In this document: piece after piece, positions 42,939 to 51,111 of the stretch
Layout: each line of letters opens with the position of its first letter
Position numbering within the stretch: position 1 is the first letter of the stretch
NCBI RefSeq assembly: GCF_030005555.1
Contig: NZ_JASCQG010000016.1
Location: 1-59,365, forward strand
DNA length: 59,365 bases
Direction of reading: 5' to 3'
From: Empedobacter sedimenti
GTDB taxonomy: Bacteria; Bacteroidota; Bacteroidia; Flavobacteriales; Weeksellaceae
Made by a program: the position numbers and the translations under genes
Notes under the pieces: model-generated
Told to the model about the DNA's origin: nothing
Seen by the model: only the letters and a program-made list of their open reading frames with translations
Database searches by the model: none

Positions 42939-42966
42939 TTTGATAAATAAATTAAATTATTATAGA

Positions 42967-42995
42967 AAGAGCCACTTTAGAGTGGCTCTTTTTTT
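42967..42995 (+). terminator. Terminator after the OmpA lipoprotein gene
   Basis: Ten-bp stem AAGAGCCACT / AGTGGCTCTT (42967-42976, 42981-42990), loop TTAG, T run. Confidence 0.87.
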
Positions 42996-43023
42996 GTAAC
43001 TTTTTTTAAAATTTATATACAAA

Positions 43024-44301
43024 ATGGAACTTTACTATTCTTTTTCAGTTTTAATAGTTCTTGCGGCGTTGTTTTCTTATGTTAACCTTCGTTTTTTGAA
43101 ATTACCTGGAACAATCGGAATCATGATTATTGCGATGCTTGTTTCGGTAGCGATTCGTCTTTTGGGAGATAATTATTTTCCTGATGCAACAAAAGATTTA
43201 TTTCAACTTTTTAATAACCTTGATTTCAATGAAATTTTGATGGGAGCCATGCTAAATTTTCTGCTTTTTGCAGGCGCAATGCATGTAAATATCTCTGATC
43301 TAAAAAATTTGAGGTGGACAATAGCCACATACGCTACAATTTCTGTCGTACTTTCAGCATTCATTATTTCGGGTATTTTATATTATTTGGCACCATACTT
43401 TGGTATTCAAATCCCATATATTTATTGTCTATTGTTCGGAACATTGATTTCTCCAACCGATCCAATCGTAGTTTTAGGAATTTTGAAACAAGCAAAAGTT
43501 CCTAAAATGATCGAGACTAAGATTACAGGAGAGTCTCTATTTAACGATGGTGTTGCCGTTGTAATGTTTGCCGTTGTTTTACAGATAGCTACAAATCCTA
43601 GCTTTGATGCAGATTTTATAAGTGTTTCGAAATTATTTTTATTAGAAGCAGGGGGTGGAATTTTATTAGGAATTCTTTTAGGATTTACAGCTTCTAACGC
43701 AATGAAAAAGATAGACGATTATAAAGTTTCTGCTTTAATTACCTTATCCATTGTAATGGGAGGGTTTTTAATCGCTAAAGAATTGCATATTTCAAGTCCA
43801 TTAGCCATGGTAATTGCAGGTTTAATCATTGGCAATTATGGTAAAAAAGTAGCAATGAGTAGTACAACAAGAGATTATTTAGCAAAATTTTGGGAGCTGA
43901 TTGATGAGATTATGAATGCAATTTTGTTTCTATTTATAGGTTTTGAATTGTTATTAATCGAAGATTTAATGGATCAAATTTTGTTAGGTATTGCAACTAT
44001 TTTTATTGTTTTATTATCTCGCACATTATCTATTGTAATCCCCGCGCGTACACTTCTAAGAAAAAATACATTTTCAAGAGGTTCGTTAATTGTCTTAGTT
44101 TGGGGAGGAATTCGTGGAGGGGTTTCAATTGCATTAGTTCTTTCGATGCCAAACTCGGAATGGAAAGATTTGTTATTAGAGATTACATATATAGTCGTAT
44201 TGTTCTCTATCGTTGTGCAAGGTCTTTCGGTTGGTAAAGTAGCTCAACGAGTGTTAAAAGAGGAGTCAGATAATTTAAAGGAAGGAGAAGCTACTTTATA
44301 G
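43024..44301 (+). CDS. CPA1-type sodium:proton antiporter
   Basis: 425 residues with 12-13 membrane helices. Hallmarks of the NhaP/NHE group are seen: FGTLISPTDPIVVLGILK (about 138-155) and TGESLFNDGVAVVMFAV (about 168-184), where the Asn-Asp pair is the ion-binding site. The Arg-rich WGGIRGGVSIALVLS (about 360-374) is the conserved helix 11 motif. It exchanges Na+ or K+ for H+ across the inner membrane. Single gene with its own terminator. Confidence 0.9.
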   Translation: MELYYSFSVLIVLAALFSYVNLRFLKLPGTIGIMIIAMLVSVAIRLLGDNYFPDATKDLFQLFNNLDFNEILMGAMLNFLLFAGAMHVNISDLKNLRWTIATYATISVVLSAFIISGILYYLAPYFGIQIPYIYCLLFGTLISPTDPIVVLGILKQAKVPKMIETKITGESLFNDGVAVVMFAVVLQIATNPSFDADFISVSKLFLLEAGGGILLGILLGFTASNAMKKIDDYKVSALITLSIVMGGFLIAKELHISSPLAMVIAGLIIGNYGKKVAMSSTTRDYLAKFWELIDEIMNAILFLFIGFELLLIEDLMDQILLGIATIFIVLLSRTLSIVIPARTLLRKNTFSRGSLIVLVWGGIRGGVSIALVLSMPNSEWKDLLLEITYIVVLFSIVVQGLSVGKVAQRVLKEESDNLKEGEATL

Positions 44302-44309
44302 AAATTAAG

Positions 44310-44336
44310 AAAGCGACTAATTAAAGTTGCTTTTTT
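44310..44336 (+). terminator. Terminator after the antiporter gene
   Basis: Stem AAAGCGACT / AGTTGCTTT with one G-T pair, followed by T residues. Confidence 0.7.
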
Positions 44337-44412
44337 ATTTAACGGAATTTTATAAATATAGATTTAGCTATCAATAAATTATTCGTTAATTTTAAAGCTA
44401 AAACCCAATAAA

Positions 44413-45786
44413 ATGCAGTTAAAAGATTTATCAAATCATCTTAATATATCACTTGGTAGTTTACAAAATTTTATCAACGACTTTAATATTGATTTAAGTT
44501 TTTGTATTGACGAAAATTTTAATGTAACACCACAGTTTCAAGAGTTTTCAGAGAAAAATGTTGACTTCTTAAAAAAATATGCAGACGATTATTCTAAAGA
44601 AAAAACATTAGAAGAAATAGCAAAAACAATTGGAGTAACGAATGATGATGTACTTAAGTTTTTTATTTCAAGTGGTGTTCCTCCAGAAGTTGCCAAACAG
44701 ATGAAAACTTCCGTTTCGAGTTATTTAATACATACTTACATCGGTGGAAACTATCCTTTTATTGAAGAAGCTTTCCCGAAATGCGACGATTATGCGACAA
44801 AAAGTTTGGTAGGATATACAGATTTATATTTTTACTTGACAGATATGTTAGATCCGTTTATTAGTAGTAATCAATTAGAAAGTTGGGGAATTTCTAAACC
44901 AGCTGGAATGATTTTGTACGGAGCGCCAGGAAGTGGTAAAATTTATTGGGCAAAGAAAATAGCTGATATGATTGGTTACGAATTTGTCCATGTCTACAAC
45001 GATTATTTATTGGGCAACTATAAAAATAAGAAGAATGCTTTTTCTGATTTTTTGACAAAAAAAATGAATCAACCCAAAACATTATTGTTTATTGATTCTT
45101 TTGATGATTTACTAACAACAAATACCGAAAATAGTTTTTATCCAGAAACAATAGAGTTAATTTACTCTGTTTTACGTCATATCCAGAAAGATGATCGTCA
45201 AGAATTATTAATTGTTGGTTCGGCAGAATCTTTAAATAATCTAAATGACGAAATTGTTGCGCCTGGCAGATTTGATTTACACATTCCAATTTTTCCTCCA
45301 ACTTTGGATGAAAGAAAGCAATTAATTTTACATCATCTTACAAATAATCTTTCTCAAGATTCTCCTTTATTAACCATTTTGAAGAATCAAAATGCTTTAA
45401 GTAAAGATTTCTGGACGCCTTATGCTGCGGAAATGAAACTGTTCTCGAATACGATGTTGATTGATTTTACTCAGTCTCTAAAGAAACGTTTGTATGCATT
45501 GTATCGCAAAGATGAAACGAAGAATATCGTATTGACAGATAAGATATTATTTTCAGCATTCCAAGAAGCAAAAGCAAAGCTGACACCTGATTATTTGAAG
45601 CATTTAGCAATATTCTTAACAGAAGCTAAGCAAAATGTTGGACAAGATTTTCCTGCTCGTTTGATAGAAATTAATGGAGATTTAGAATTTTATTTGAAAA
45701 CAAAAGAAATTCCGGTAACTAAAATTGGGTTTAAACAAACGGAAGAAGCTTCTGAAGAAAAACCACAAGTTTCTGTTGAATCATAA
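44413..45786 (+). CDS. AAA+ family protein with degenerate ATP site
   Basis: 457 residues. Two small helical N-terminal units (about 1-27, MQLKDLSNHLNISLGSLQNFI; and 64-90, KTLEEIAKTIGVTNDDVLKFF) resemble the IF2 N-terminal/HTH type. The AAA+ domain at about 150-330 has GAPGSGKI (170-177), where the usual Thr/Ser is Ile177; LLFIDSFDD (224-232), where the catalytic Glu after Asp228 is Ser229; and VGSAES in place of the sensor-1 Asn. APGRFD (283-288) of the second region of homology is intact. It may bind but hardly hydrolyse ATP. Unknown role; single gene. Confidence 0.8.
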   Translation: MQLKDLSNHLNISLGSLQNFINDFNIDLSFCIDENFNVTPQFQEFSEKNVDFLKKYADDYSKEKTLEEIAKTIGVTNDDVLKFFISSGVPPEVAKQMKTSVSSYLIHTYIGGNYPFIEEAFPKCDDYATKSLVGYTDLYFYLTDMLDPFISSNQLESWGISKPAGMILYGAPGSGKIYWAKKIADMIGYEFVHVYNDYLLGNYKNKKNAFSDFLTKKMNQPKTLLFIDSFDDLLTTNTENSFYPETIELIYSVLRHIQKDDRQELLIVGSAESLNNLNDEIVAPGRFDLHIPIFPPTLDERKQLILHHLTNNLSQDSPLLTILKNQNALSKDFWTPYAAEMKLFSNTMLIDFTQSLKKRLYALYRKDETKNIVLTDKILFSAFQEAKAKLTPDYLKHLAIFLTEAKQNVGQDFPARLIEINGDLEFYLKTKEIPVTKIGFKQTEEASEEKPQVSVES

Positions 45787-45791
45787 AATAG

Positions 45792-45818
45792 AAAAAGCGC
45801 TCATTTGAGCGCTTTTTT
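45792..45818. terminator. Terminator after the AAA+ gene
   Basis: Strong stem AAAAAGCGCTC / GAGCGCTTTTT with loop ATTT and a T run; the A run on the other side suits the convergent META gene too. Confidence 0.85.
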
Positions 45819-45836
45819 ATTGATTTATTGTAAAAC

Positions 45837-46268
45837 TTAAGTCGTTTTAAATGTCATTAATAAAATATTTCCCTTATAAAGATGTAATTCTTTTCCTGAA
45901 ACTTCGTAACGATTAACATTCTTCAACATTGATAAAAAGGCTTTTTCTTTACCAATATTAGGACAAGCCATTTTAGTCTCAGAAAAGTTGACAAAACTTA
46001 CAACCCCACTTACTTTAGTAAAAGTAGCAGTAAAATTATTACAACCAGAAAAACCAGTTACAGTAGAATTAGCTTCGTCTATTTTTAAATTTACATCCTT
46101 ATCATACAATCCTTTTACAACATCATTGTCATTTACTAAAAACCAATTTTGATTAGAAATAGATACTTCTGACTTTGGTTTTAGTTTAACAGCAGATGTC
46201 GTAGTAGAACAAGAAGTTGCAATAAACATTGCGATAAGTGTTGCACAAAAAATAGTTGATATCTTCAT
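45837..46268 (-). CDS. META-domain lipoprotein (HslJ-like)
   Basis: 143 residues. Lipobox ATSC (Cys20). The META domain (about 38-140) shows NQNWFLVND, VTGFSGCNNFTATFTKVSG and FVNFSETKMACPNIGKEKAFLSMLKNVNRYEVSGKELHLYKG, with the two Cys of the fold. HslJ-type proteins are linked to heat and drug stress; the mechanism is unknown. It is 16 bp downstream of pheT, so probably expressed with it. Confidence 0.88.
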   Translation of the reverse strand: MKISTIFCATLIAMFIATSCSTTTSAVKLKPKSEVSISNQNWFLVNDNDVVKGLYDKDVNLKIDEANSTVTGFSGCNNFTATFTKVSGVVSFVNFSETKMACPNIGKEKAFLSMLKNVNRYEVSGKELHLYKGNILLMTFKTT

Positions 46269-46284
46269 AATTTTTCGGATTATT

Positions 46285-48714
46285 TTATCTTAATTCAGCA
46301 CTAAATTTTTCTTGATACAATTTGATTAATTTATTCATTAAACCATCAATTTCTTGATCGCTTAATGTTTTATTTTCATCTTGAATCATAAAACTTAAAG
46401 CATACGATTTTTTACCAGCAGGTAATTTATCTCCTTCGTAAACATCGAATAAATTAACGGCTTTCAATAAATTCGTTTTCACTTCAGTAGTAGCTTTGTA
46501 CAATTCTTCATACTTCACAGAAGAATCAAGTAACAAAGCTAAATCTCTGCGAGAACCTGGGAATTTAGAGATTTCTTTGTATTTCAAATCGTGTTTGTTT
46601 GCCAAAGTAACCATTGCATCCCAATTTAATTGAGCAAAGAAAACATCTTGATTAACGCCTAATTTTTTCGCTAATTTTTTGTTGATAATTCCAAGTTTTC
46701 CTAATGATTTTTGACCAGCAACAAATTCAATACCATCTAAGAAATTATCATCTTTCGCTGGTAATTCATCTGTAATTTGAATATCTAATCGAACAAAAAT
46801 TTGTTTAACCAAACCTTTCAAATCAGCAAACGAAGCTTTACGTAAATTTCCTGTCCAAGATTCGCTATTAAAGTTTCCTGAAAGAACGATTCCTAAACAT
46901 TTATTTTCTTCGTAAATACCATCAATTTTGCGGTAAACTTTCCCAAATTCGAATAATTTAACATCCGAATTACGACGGTTGATATTAAATGCAACATTTT
47001 CTAATAAACCATTCAATAAAGTACGACGCATTACAGCTAAATCAGCCGAAAGCGGATTTAACATGGCAACACTTTCTCCTTCTGGATAAAAGAAAACTTC
47101 TTCGTATTCTCTTTTTGTTAACGAGTTATTCATCGCTTCATTGAATCCGAAAGAAATCAATTGACGCGCAATAAAATCTTCGATTTTATCTGGACTAACT
47201 TTTTGATTTGGAACATAAGAAAACGAGAATTTTGAAGGAATTTCGATATTATCGTATCCATAAATTCTCAAAATATCTTCGATCAAATCCACATCACGTT
47301 GTACATCTACACGATAAGCAGGAACTTCTAAATCTAAAATTCCATCATTTTCTGACAAAATTTTAATTTCTAAATTCTCTAAAATCGATTTGATTTTATC
47401 TTCAGGAATTTCAACTCCTAATAATTCAACCACTTTATGTAAACGTAATTTTACGTTAAAATCTTTGATAGGATTTGGGTAAATATCATCAATATTAGAT
47501 GCAATTTCAGCTCCAGTAATTTCAACTAACATTATCACTGCTTTTTTCAACGCATCGATTGTTGTGTTAGGATCAATTCCACGCTCAAAACGGAAAGAAG
47601 CATCCGTATTTAACGCATGTGCTTTTGCACCTTTACGAATTGTTACAGGCTCAAAATAGGCTGATTCTAAGAAAATGTTTGTTGTCGCGTCTGAAACTCC
47701 AGAATCTTTTCCTCCGAAAACTCCTGCAATACACATTGGATTATTCTCGTTGCAAATCATCAATTCATGTCCTTTTAATGTACGCTCAACGCCATCTAAA
47801 GTTGTGAATTTTGTTCCTTCTGCTAATTTCTGAACGATAACTTTATTTCCTTCGATTTTGTCAGCGTCAAAAGCATGTAAAGGCTGACCTAAATCGTGTA
47901 AAATATAATTAGTAATATCAACCACATTATTAATTGGCGATAATCCGATAACTTTCAAACGATTTTTTAACCAATTTGGCGACTCAGCAACTTTTACATT
48001 TTTCAAGTAAACACCTGCATAACGAGGCGCTGCTTCTGTATCTTTAACCTCAATAGAAATAGGACTTTTTCCGAAATCTGTCGTAGGATAATTTGATACA
48101 TCATATGTTTTGAAAGTTGAGGCGATATCACGAGTTTTAAGCGCAGCGTGTAAATCACGCGCTACACCAAAATGTGACATTGCATCTGCACGATTTGGCG
48201 TTAAACCAATTTCGATTTCGTGATCAACTTCATCATTTTTTCCGAAAAGATCAAATGTAGAAGCTCCAGGTTTTAAATCTTCTGGTAAAACTAAAATACC
48301 AGAATGATCTGTTCCGATTCCTAATTCTACTTCAGAACAAATCATTCCGAAAGATTCTTCACCACGAATTTTTGCCTTTTTGATTTTAAATTCACCATCA
48401 GGAGAAGGTAAAACCGTTCCGACAGTTGCCACAGGTACATTTTGACCTTCCGCAACATTAGGAGCACCACAAACAATTTGCGTTTCTTTTCCGTCTCCTA
48501 AATCTATTTTAGTAACTTTTAATTTATCTGCATTTGGATGAGGCACAGCTGATAAAACTTTACCAACTAATACGGTTTCCAAATAATTTTTAGCTCCACC
48601 TACTTGCTCTACACCTTCTACTTCAAGACCTGTACTTGTAAGTGTAGCAGACACTTCATCAAGTGTGATATCTGTATCAATGTAGGTTTTTAGCCAATTG
48701 TATGAAATTTTCAT
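46285..48714 (-). CDS. pheT: Phenylalanine-tRNA ligase beta subunit
   Basis: 809 residues. N-terminal EMAP-II-like tRNA-binding OB domain (about 40-150, VGKVLSAVPHPNADKLKVTKIDLGDG), B3/B4 editing domain (about 205-395), B5 (about 405-480), the catalytic-like core (about 490-700) and a C-terminal ferredoxin-like anticodon domain (about 715-809, SKFPGSRRDLALLLDSSV). It pairs with the alpha subunit, not in this window. It starts 36 bp after dnaN. Confidence 0.96.
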   Translation of the reverse strand: MKISYNWLKTYIDTDITLDEVSATLTSTGLEVEGVEQVGGAKNYLETVLVGKVLSAVPHPNADKLKVTKIDLGDGKETQIVCGAPNVAEGQNVPVATVGTVLPSPDGEFKIKKAKIRGEESFGMICSEVELGIGTDHSGILVLPEDLKPGASTFDLFGKNDEVDHEIEIGLTPNRADAMSHFGVARDLHAALKTRDIASTFKTYDVSNYPTTDFGKSPISIEVKDTEAAPRYAGVYLKNVKVAESPNWLKNRLKVIGLSPINNVVDITNYILHDLGQPLHAFDADKIEGNKVIVQKLAEGTKFTTLDGVERTLKGHELMICNENNPMCIAGVFGGKDSGVSDATTNIFLESAYFEPVTIRKGAKAHALNTDASFRFERGIDPNTTIDALKKAVIMLVEITGAEIASNIDDIYPNPIKDFNVKLRLHKVVELLGVEIPEDKIKSILENLEIKILSENDGILDLEVPAYRVDVQRDVDLIEDILRIYGYDNIEIPSKFSFSYVPNQKVSPDKIEDFIARQLISFGFNEAMNNSLTKREYEEVFFYPEGESVAMLNPLSADLAVMRRTLLNGLLENVAFNINRRNSDVKLFEFGKVYRKIDGIYEENKCLGIVLSGNFNSESWTGNLRKASFADLKGLVKQIFVRLDIQITDELPAKDDNFLDGIEFVAGQKSLGKLGIINKKLAKKLGVNQDVFFAQLNWDAMVTLANKHDLKYKEISKFPGSRRDLALLLDSSVKYEELYKATTEVKTNLLKAVNLFDVYEGDKLPAGKKSYALSFMIQDENKTLSDQEIDGLMNKLIKLYQEKFSAELR

Positions 48715-48750
48715 TGTATTGTATAAATGAATTTTATGTATTCTTTTTAA

Positions 48751-49869
48751 TTATGCGTTTAGCATAACTGGCATTACTAACATTAAGATTTCTTCACCAT
48801 CTTCTAGTCCATCAACTGGTTTGATGATTCCTGCACGATTTGGTTCAGACATTTCTAATGTTATTTCTTCTGATTGTAAATTGTTCAACATTTCGATTAA
48901 GAAACGAGAATTGAAACCGATTTGTAAGTCTGTTCCATTGTAATCACAAGGAAGTCTTTCTTCTGCTTTATTTGCAAAATCGATATCTTCTGCAGAAATT
49001 GTTAAAGAATTTCCAACTAACTTCAATCTAACTTGGTTTGTTGTTTTGTTAGAGAAAATTGCCACACGTTTCAAAGATGTTAAGAATAAGTTTCTGTTAA
49101 TCGTTAATACGTTTGGATTTTCTTTTGGAATTACCGCTTCATAATTAGGATATTTACCATCAATTAAGCGACAAGTTAACACGATGTTTTGGAAAGAAAA
49201 ACGCGTATTTGTATTGTTATATTCGATTGTTACATCGTCATTATTTCCTCCTAAAATATTTTTCAATAAGTTAAGTGGTTTTTTAGGCATGATATACTCA
49301 GCAGCTTGTAAATTGTCTAAACCGTTGCGTGTATATTTTACCAAACGGTGTGCATCTGTTGCAACAAAACGGAAAATATCTGCATTTGCTTGAAAGAAAA
49401 CTCCCGTCATAATAGGACGTAATTCGTCGTTTCCTGTAGCAAAAATAGTTTTGATAATTGCCTCTGATAAAATACTAGCACCTAATGTTGTAGAACTTGC
49501 GTCTTCGATATCTGGCGTTTGAGGATATTCATTTGCGTCTTCGAATGCTAACTGATAATTTCCTTGTTCTGAAACAATTTCCAACGTATTTCCTTCTTTT
49601 TGAATAAAAGTAAGTGGCTGTGCTGGGAAAGTTTTCAACGTATCTGTTAAGATTTTTGATGGAATTGCAATTTTTCCACTGTCGTTAGACTCAACCTCTA
49701 AAGTTGTTGAAATTGTAGTTTCTAAATCAGAACCTGTAATTCTTAATTGACTTCCATCTAATTCGAATAAAAAATTATCAAGGATTGGTAAAGTGTTATT
49801 AGAGTTAATAACTCCACCTATTAAGTTAACATTTTTTAATAACGTGTTGCTCGATACAATAAATTTCAT
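48751..49869 (-). CDS. dnaN: DNA polymerase III beta subunit (sliding clamp)
   Basis: 372 residues with three repeated clamp domains (about 1-118, 125-245, 248-372). Recognisable are LPILDNFLFELDGSQLRITGSDLETT, TGVFFQANADIFRFVATDAHRLVKY and the C-terminal EMSEPNRAGIIKPVDG ... LMLVMPVMLN. It tethers the replicase to DNA. It is separate from dnaA here and heads a dnaN-pheT-META unit. Confidence 0.96.
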   Translation of the reverse strand: MKFIVSSNTLLKNVNLIGGVINSNNTLPILDNFLFELDGSQLRITGSDLETTISTTLEVESNDSGKIAIPSKILTDTLKTFPAQPLTFIQKEGNTLEIVSEQGNYQLAFEDANEYPQTPDIEDASSTTLGASILSEAIIKTIFATGNDELRPIMTGVFFQANADIFRFVATDAHRLVKYTRNGLDNLQAAEYIMPKKPLNLLKNILGGNNDDVTIEYNNTNTRFSFQNIVLTCRLIDGKYPNYEAVIPKENPNVLTINRNLFLTSLKRVAIFSNKTTNQVRLKLVGNSLTISAEDIDFANKAEERLPCDYNGTDLQIGFNSRFLIEMLNNLQSEEITLEMSEPNRAGIIKPVDGLEDGEEILMLVMPVMLNA

Positions 49870-49898
49870 ATGAAGAGTAATTTCCTTAAAATATCTAA

Positions 49899-49906
49899 CA
49901 AATGTA
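49899..49906 (-). promoter_or_regulatory. Possible -7 box for dnaN
   Basis: The minus strand reads TACATTTG (TAnnTTTG), 29 nt upstream of the dnaN ATG. The only TTG nearby is too close for a -33 element. Confidence 0.45.
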
Positions 49907-50024
49907 ATAAATAATCAAGTAAAAAACTCATACCTATACATTAATTATTATACAGAAAGCCTTGTTGTTGATAATCAGTTAGAAAGCTGATATAGATGTT
50001 TTGTTATTATTTGATTAAATTTTC

Positions 50025-50056
50025 TTTGACTAAGAAATTTTTGACTCGTAAATTTG
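50025..50056 (+). promoter_or_regulatory. Promoter for the GNAT-carbonic anhydrase pair
   Basis: TTTG at 50025-50028, 20 nt spacing, TAAATTTG at 50049-50056: a complete Bacteroidota promoter. A hairpin GTCTCG-TATAT-CGAGAC (50056-50072) overlaps its 3' end and the start region. Confidence 0.6.
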
Positions 50057-50137
50057 TCTCGTATATCGAGACTTTTAACAATTCTTTTTGACCAAATCTC
50101 ATCCAAAAAGATTAATTTGAATTTAAAATAATATTCT

Positions 50138-50416
50138 ATGAAAATTGAATTGAATTTAGATGAAAAAAATGGCGTTTTTATGCTTCTTGACGATAATAAT
50201 AAAGAAGTTGGCGAATTAACTTTTATGTTGAAGGATGAACAAATGTTGATTAATCATACAGGTGTTAATCCAGAATTGAGAGGGCAAGGTTTGGCAGAAA
50301 AATTAGTGTTAGAAGCTGTAGATTACGCAAGAAAAAATCAATTAAAAATTAGACCATTTTGTAGCTATGTAAGTGTTTATGTTGGTAAACATCCAGAAGT
50401 ACAAGATGTAATTTAG
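50138..50416 (+). CDS. Small GNAT-like acetyltransferase
   Basis: 92 residues, the short GNAT form of COG2388 (YjdJ/GTNAT type). Seen: MLINHTGVNPELRGQGLAEKLVLEAVDYAR with the acetyl-CoA loop RGQGLA at about 48-53, and RPFCSYVSVYVGKHPEVQDVI at the end, with the conserved Cys. The acceptor is unknown. It lies 6 bp before the carbonic anhydrase gene, so the two are co-transcribed. Confidence 0.88.
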   Translation: MKIELNLDEKNGVFMLLDDNNKEVGELTFMLKDEQMLINHTGVNPELRGQGLAEKLVLEAVDYARKNQLKIRPFCSYVSVYVGKHPEVQDVI

Positions 50417-50422
50417 AAAATT

Positions 50423-51049
50423 ATGAATTTAGAAAAAGTTTTTGAACACAACCAAGAGTGGGTAAATAAACGTTTAGGACAAGACGAACAATATTTTGAT
50501 AAGCTTTCTGCTGGACAAAATCCGGAAGTTCTTTACATTGGCTGTTCAGACAGTCGTGTTACAGCAGAAGAATTGTTGGGAGCTGAGCCGGGAGAGGTTT
50601 TTGTGCATCGCAACATTGCTAATATGGTTATTAGTTTGGATATGAATACCACTTCTGTTTTAGATTACGCGGTGGAGCACTTAAAAGTGAAACATATTGT
50701 GGTTTGTGGACATTATAATTGTGGTGGTATTAAATCTGCAATGATTCCAAAAGATTTAGGAATCATGAATCCTTGGTTACGCAGTATTCGCGATGTTTAT
50801 CGTTTACATTCTGAAGAATTAAATGCAATCGAAAACGAGGGAATGCGCTACAACCGTTTGGTAGAGCTAAATGTGCAAGAGCAATGTGTAAATGTTGTGA
50901 AAAATCCTTTCGTGCAGCGTGCTATGAAAAATGGGCTAGAAGTACATGGTTGGGTATTTGATTTGTTTACAGGAAAACTGATAGATTTGAATTTAAACTT
51001 TGATAATATCTTAGAAAACATCAAAGAAATTTATGATATAAACGAGTAA
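50423..51049 (+). CDS. can: Beta-class carbonic anhydrase
   Basis: 208 residues. Zinc ligands Cys41 and Asp43 (YIGCSDSRV), His97 and Cys100 (VCGHYNCGG), and the dyad Asp43-Arg45. It interconverts carbon dioxide and bicarbonate, useful here for carbamoyl phosphate and carboxylation reactions. No signal peptide, so cytoplasmic. Full length for the clade. Confidence 0.95.
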   Translation: MNLEKVFEHNQEWVNKRLGQDEQYFDKLSAGQNPEVLYIGCSDSRVTAEELLGAEPGEVFVHRNIANMVISLDMNTTSVLDYAVEHLKVKHIVVCGHYNCGGIKSAMIPKDLGIMNPWLRSIRDVYRLHSEELNAIENEGMRYNRLVELNVQEQCVNVVKNPFVQRAMKNGLEVHGWVFDLFTGKLIDLNLNFDNILENIKEIYDINE

Positions 51050-51111
51050 TTTTAACATTTTATTAAGTTTGGTATAATAATTGTTCAAACTCTGTTAACC
51101 AAACTATATCA

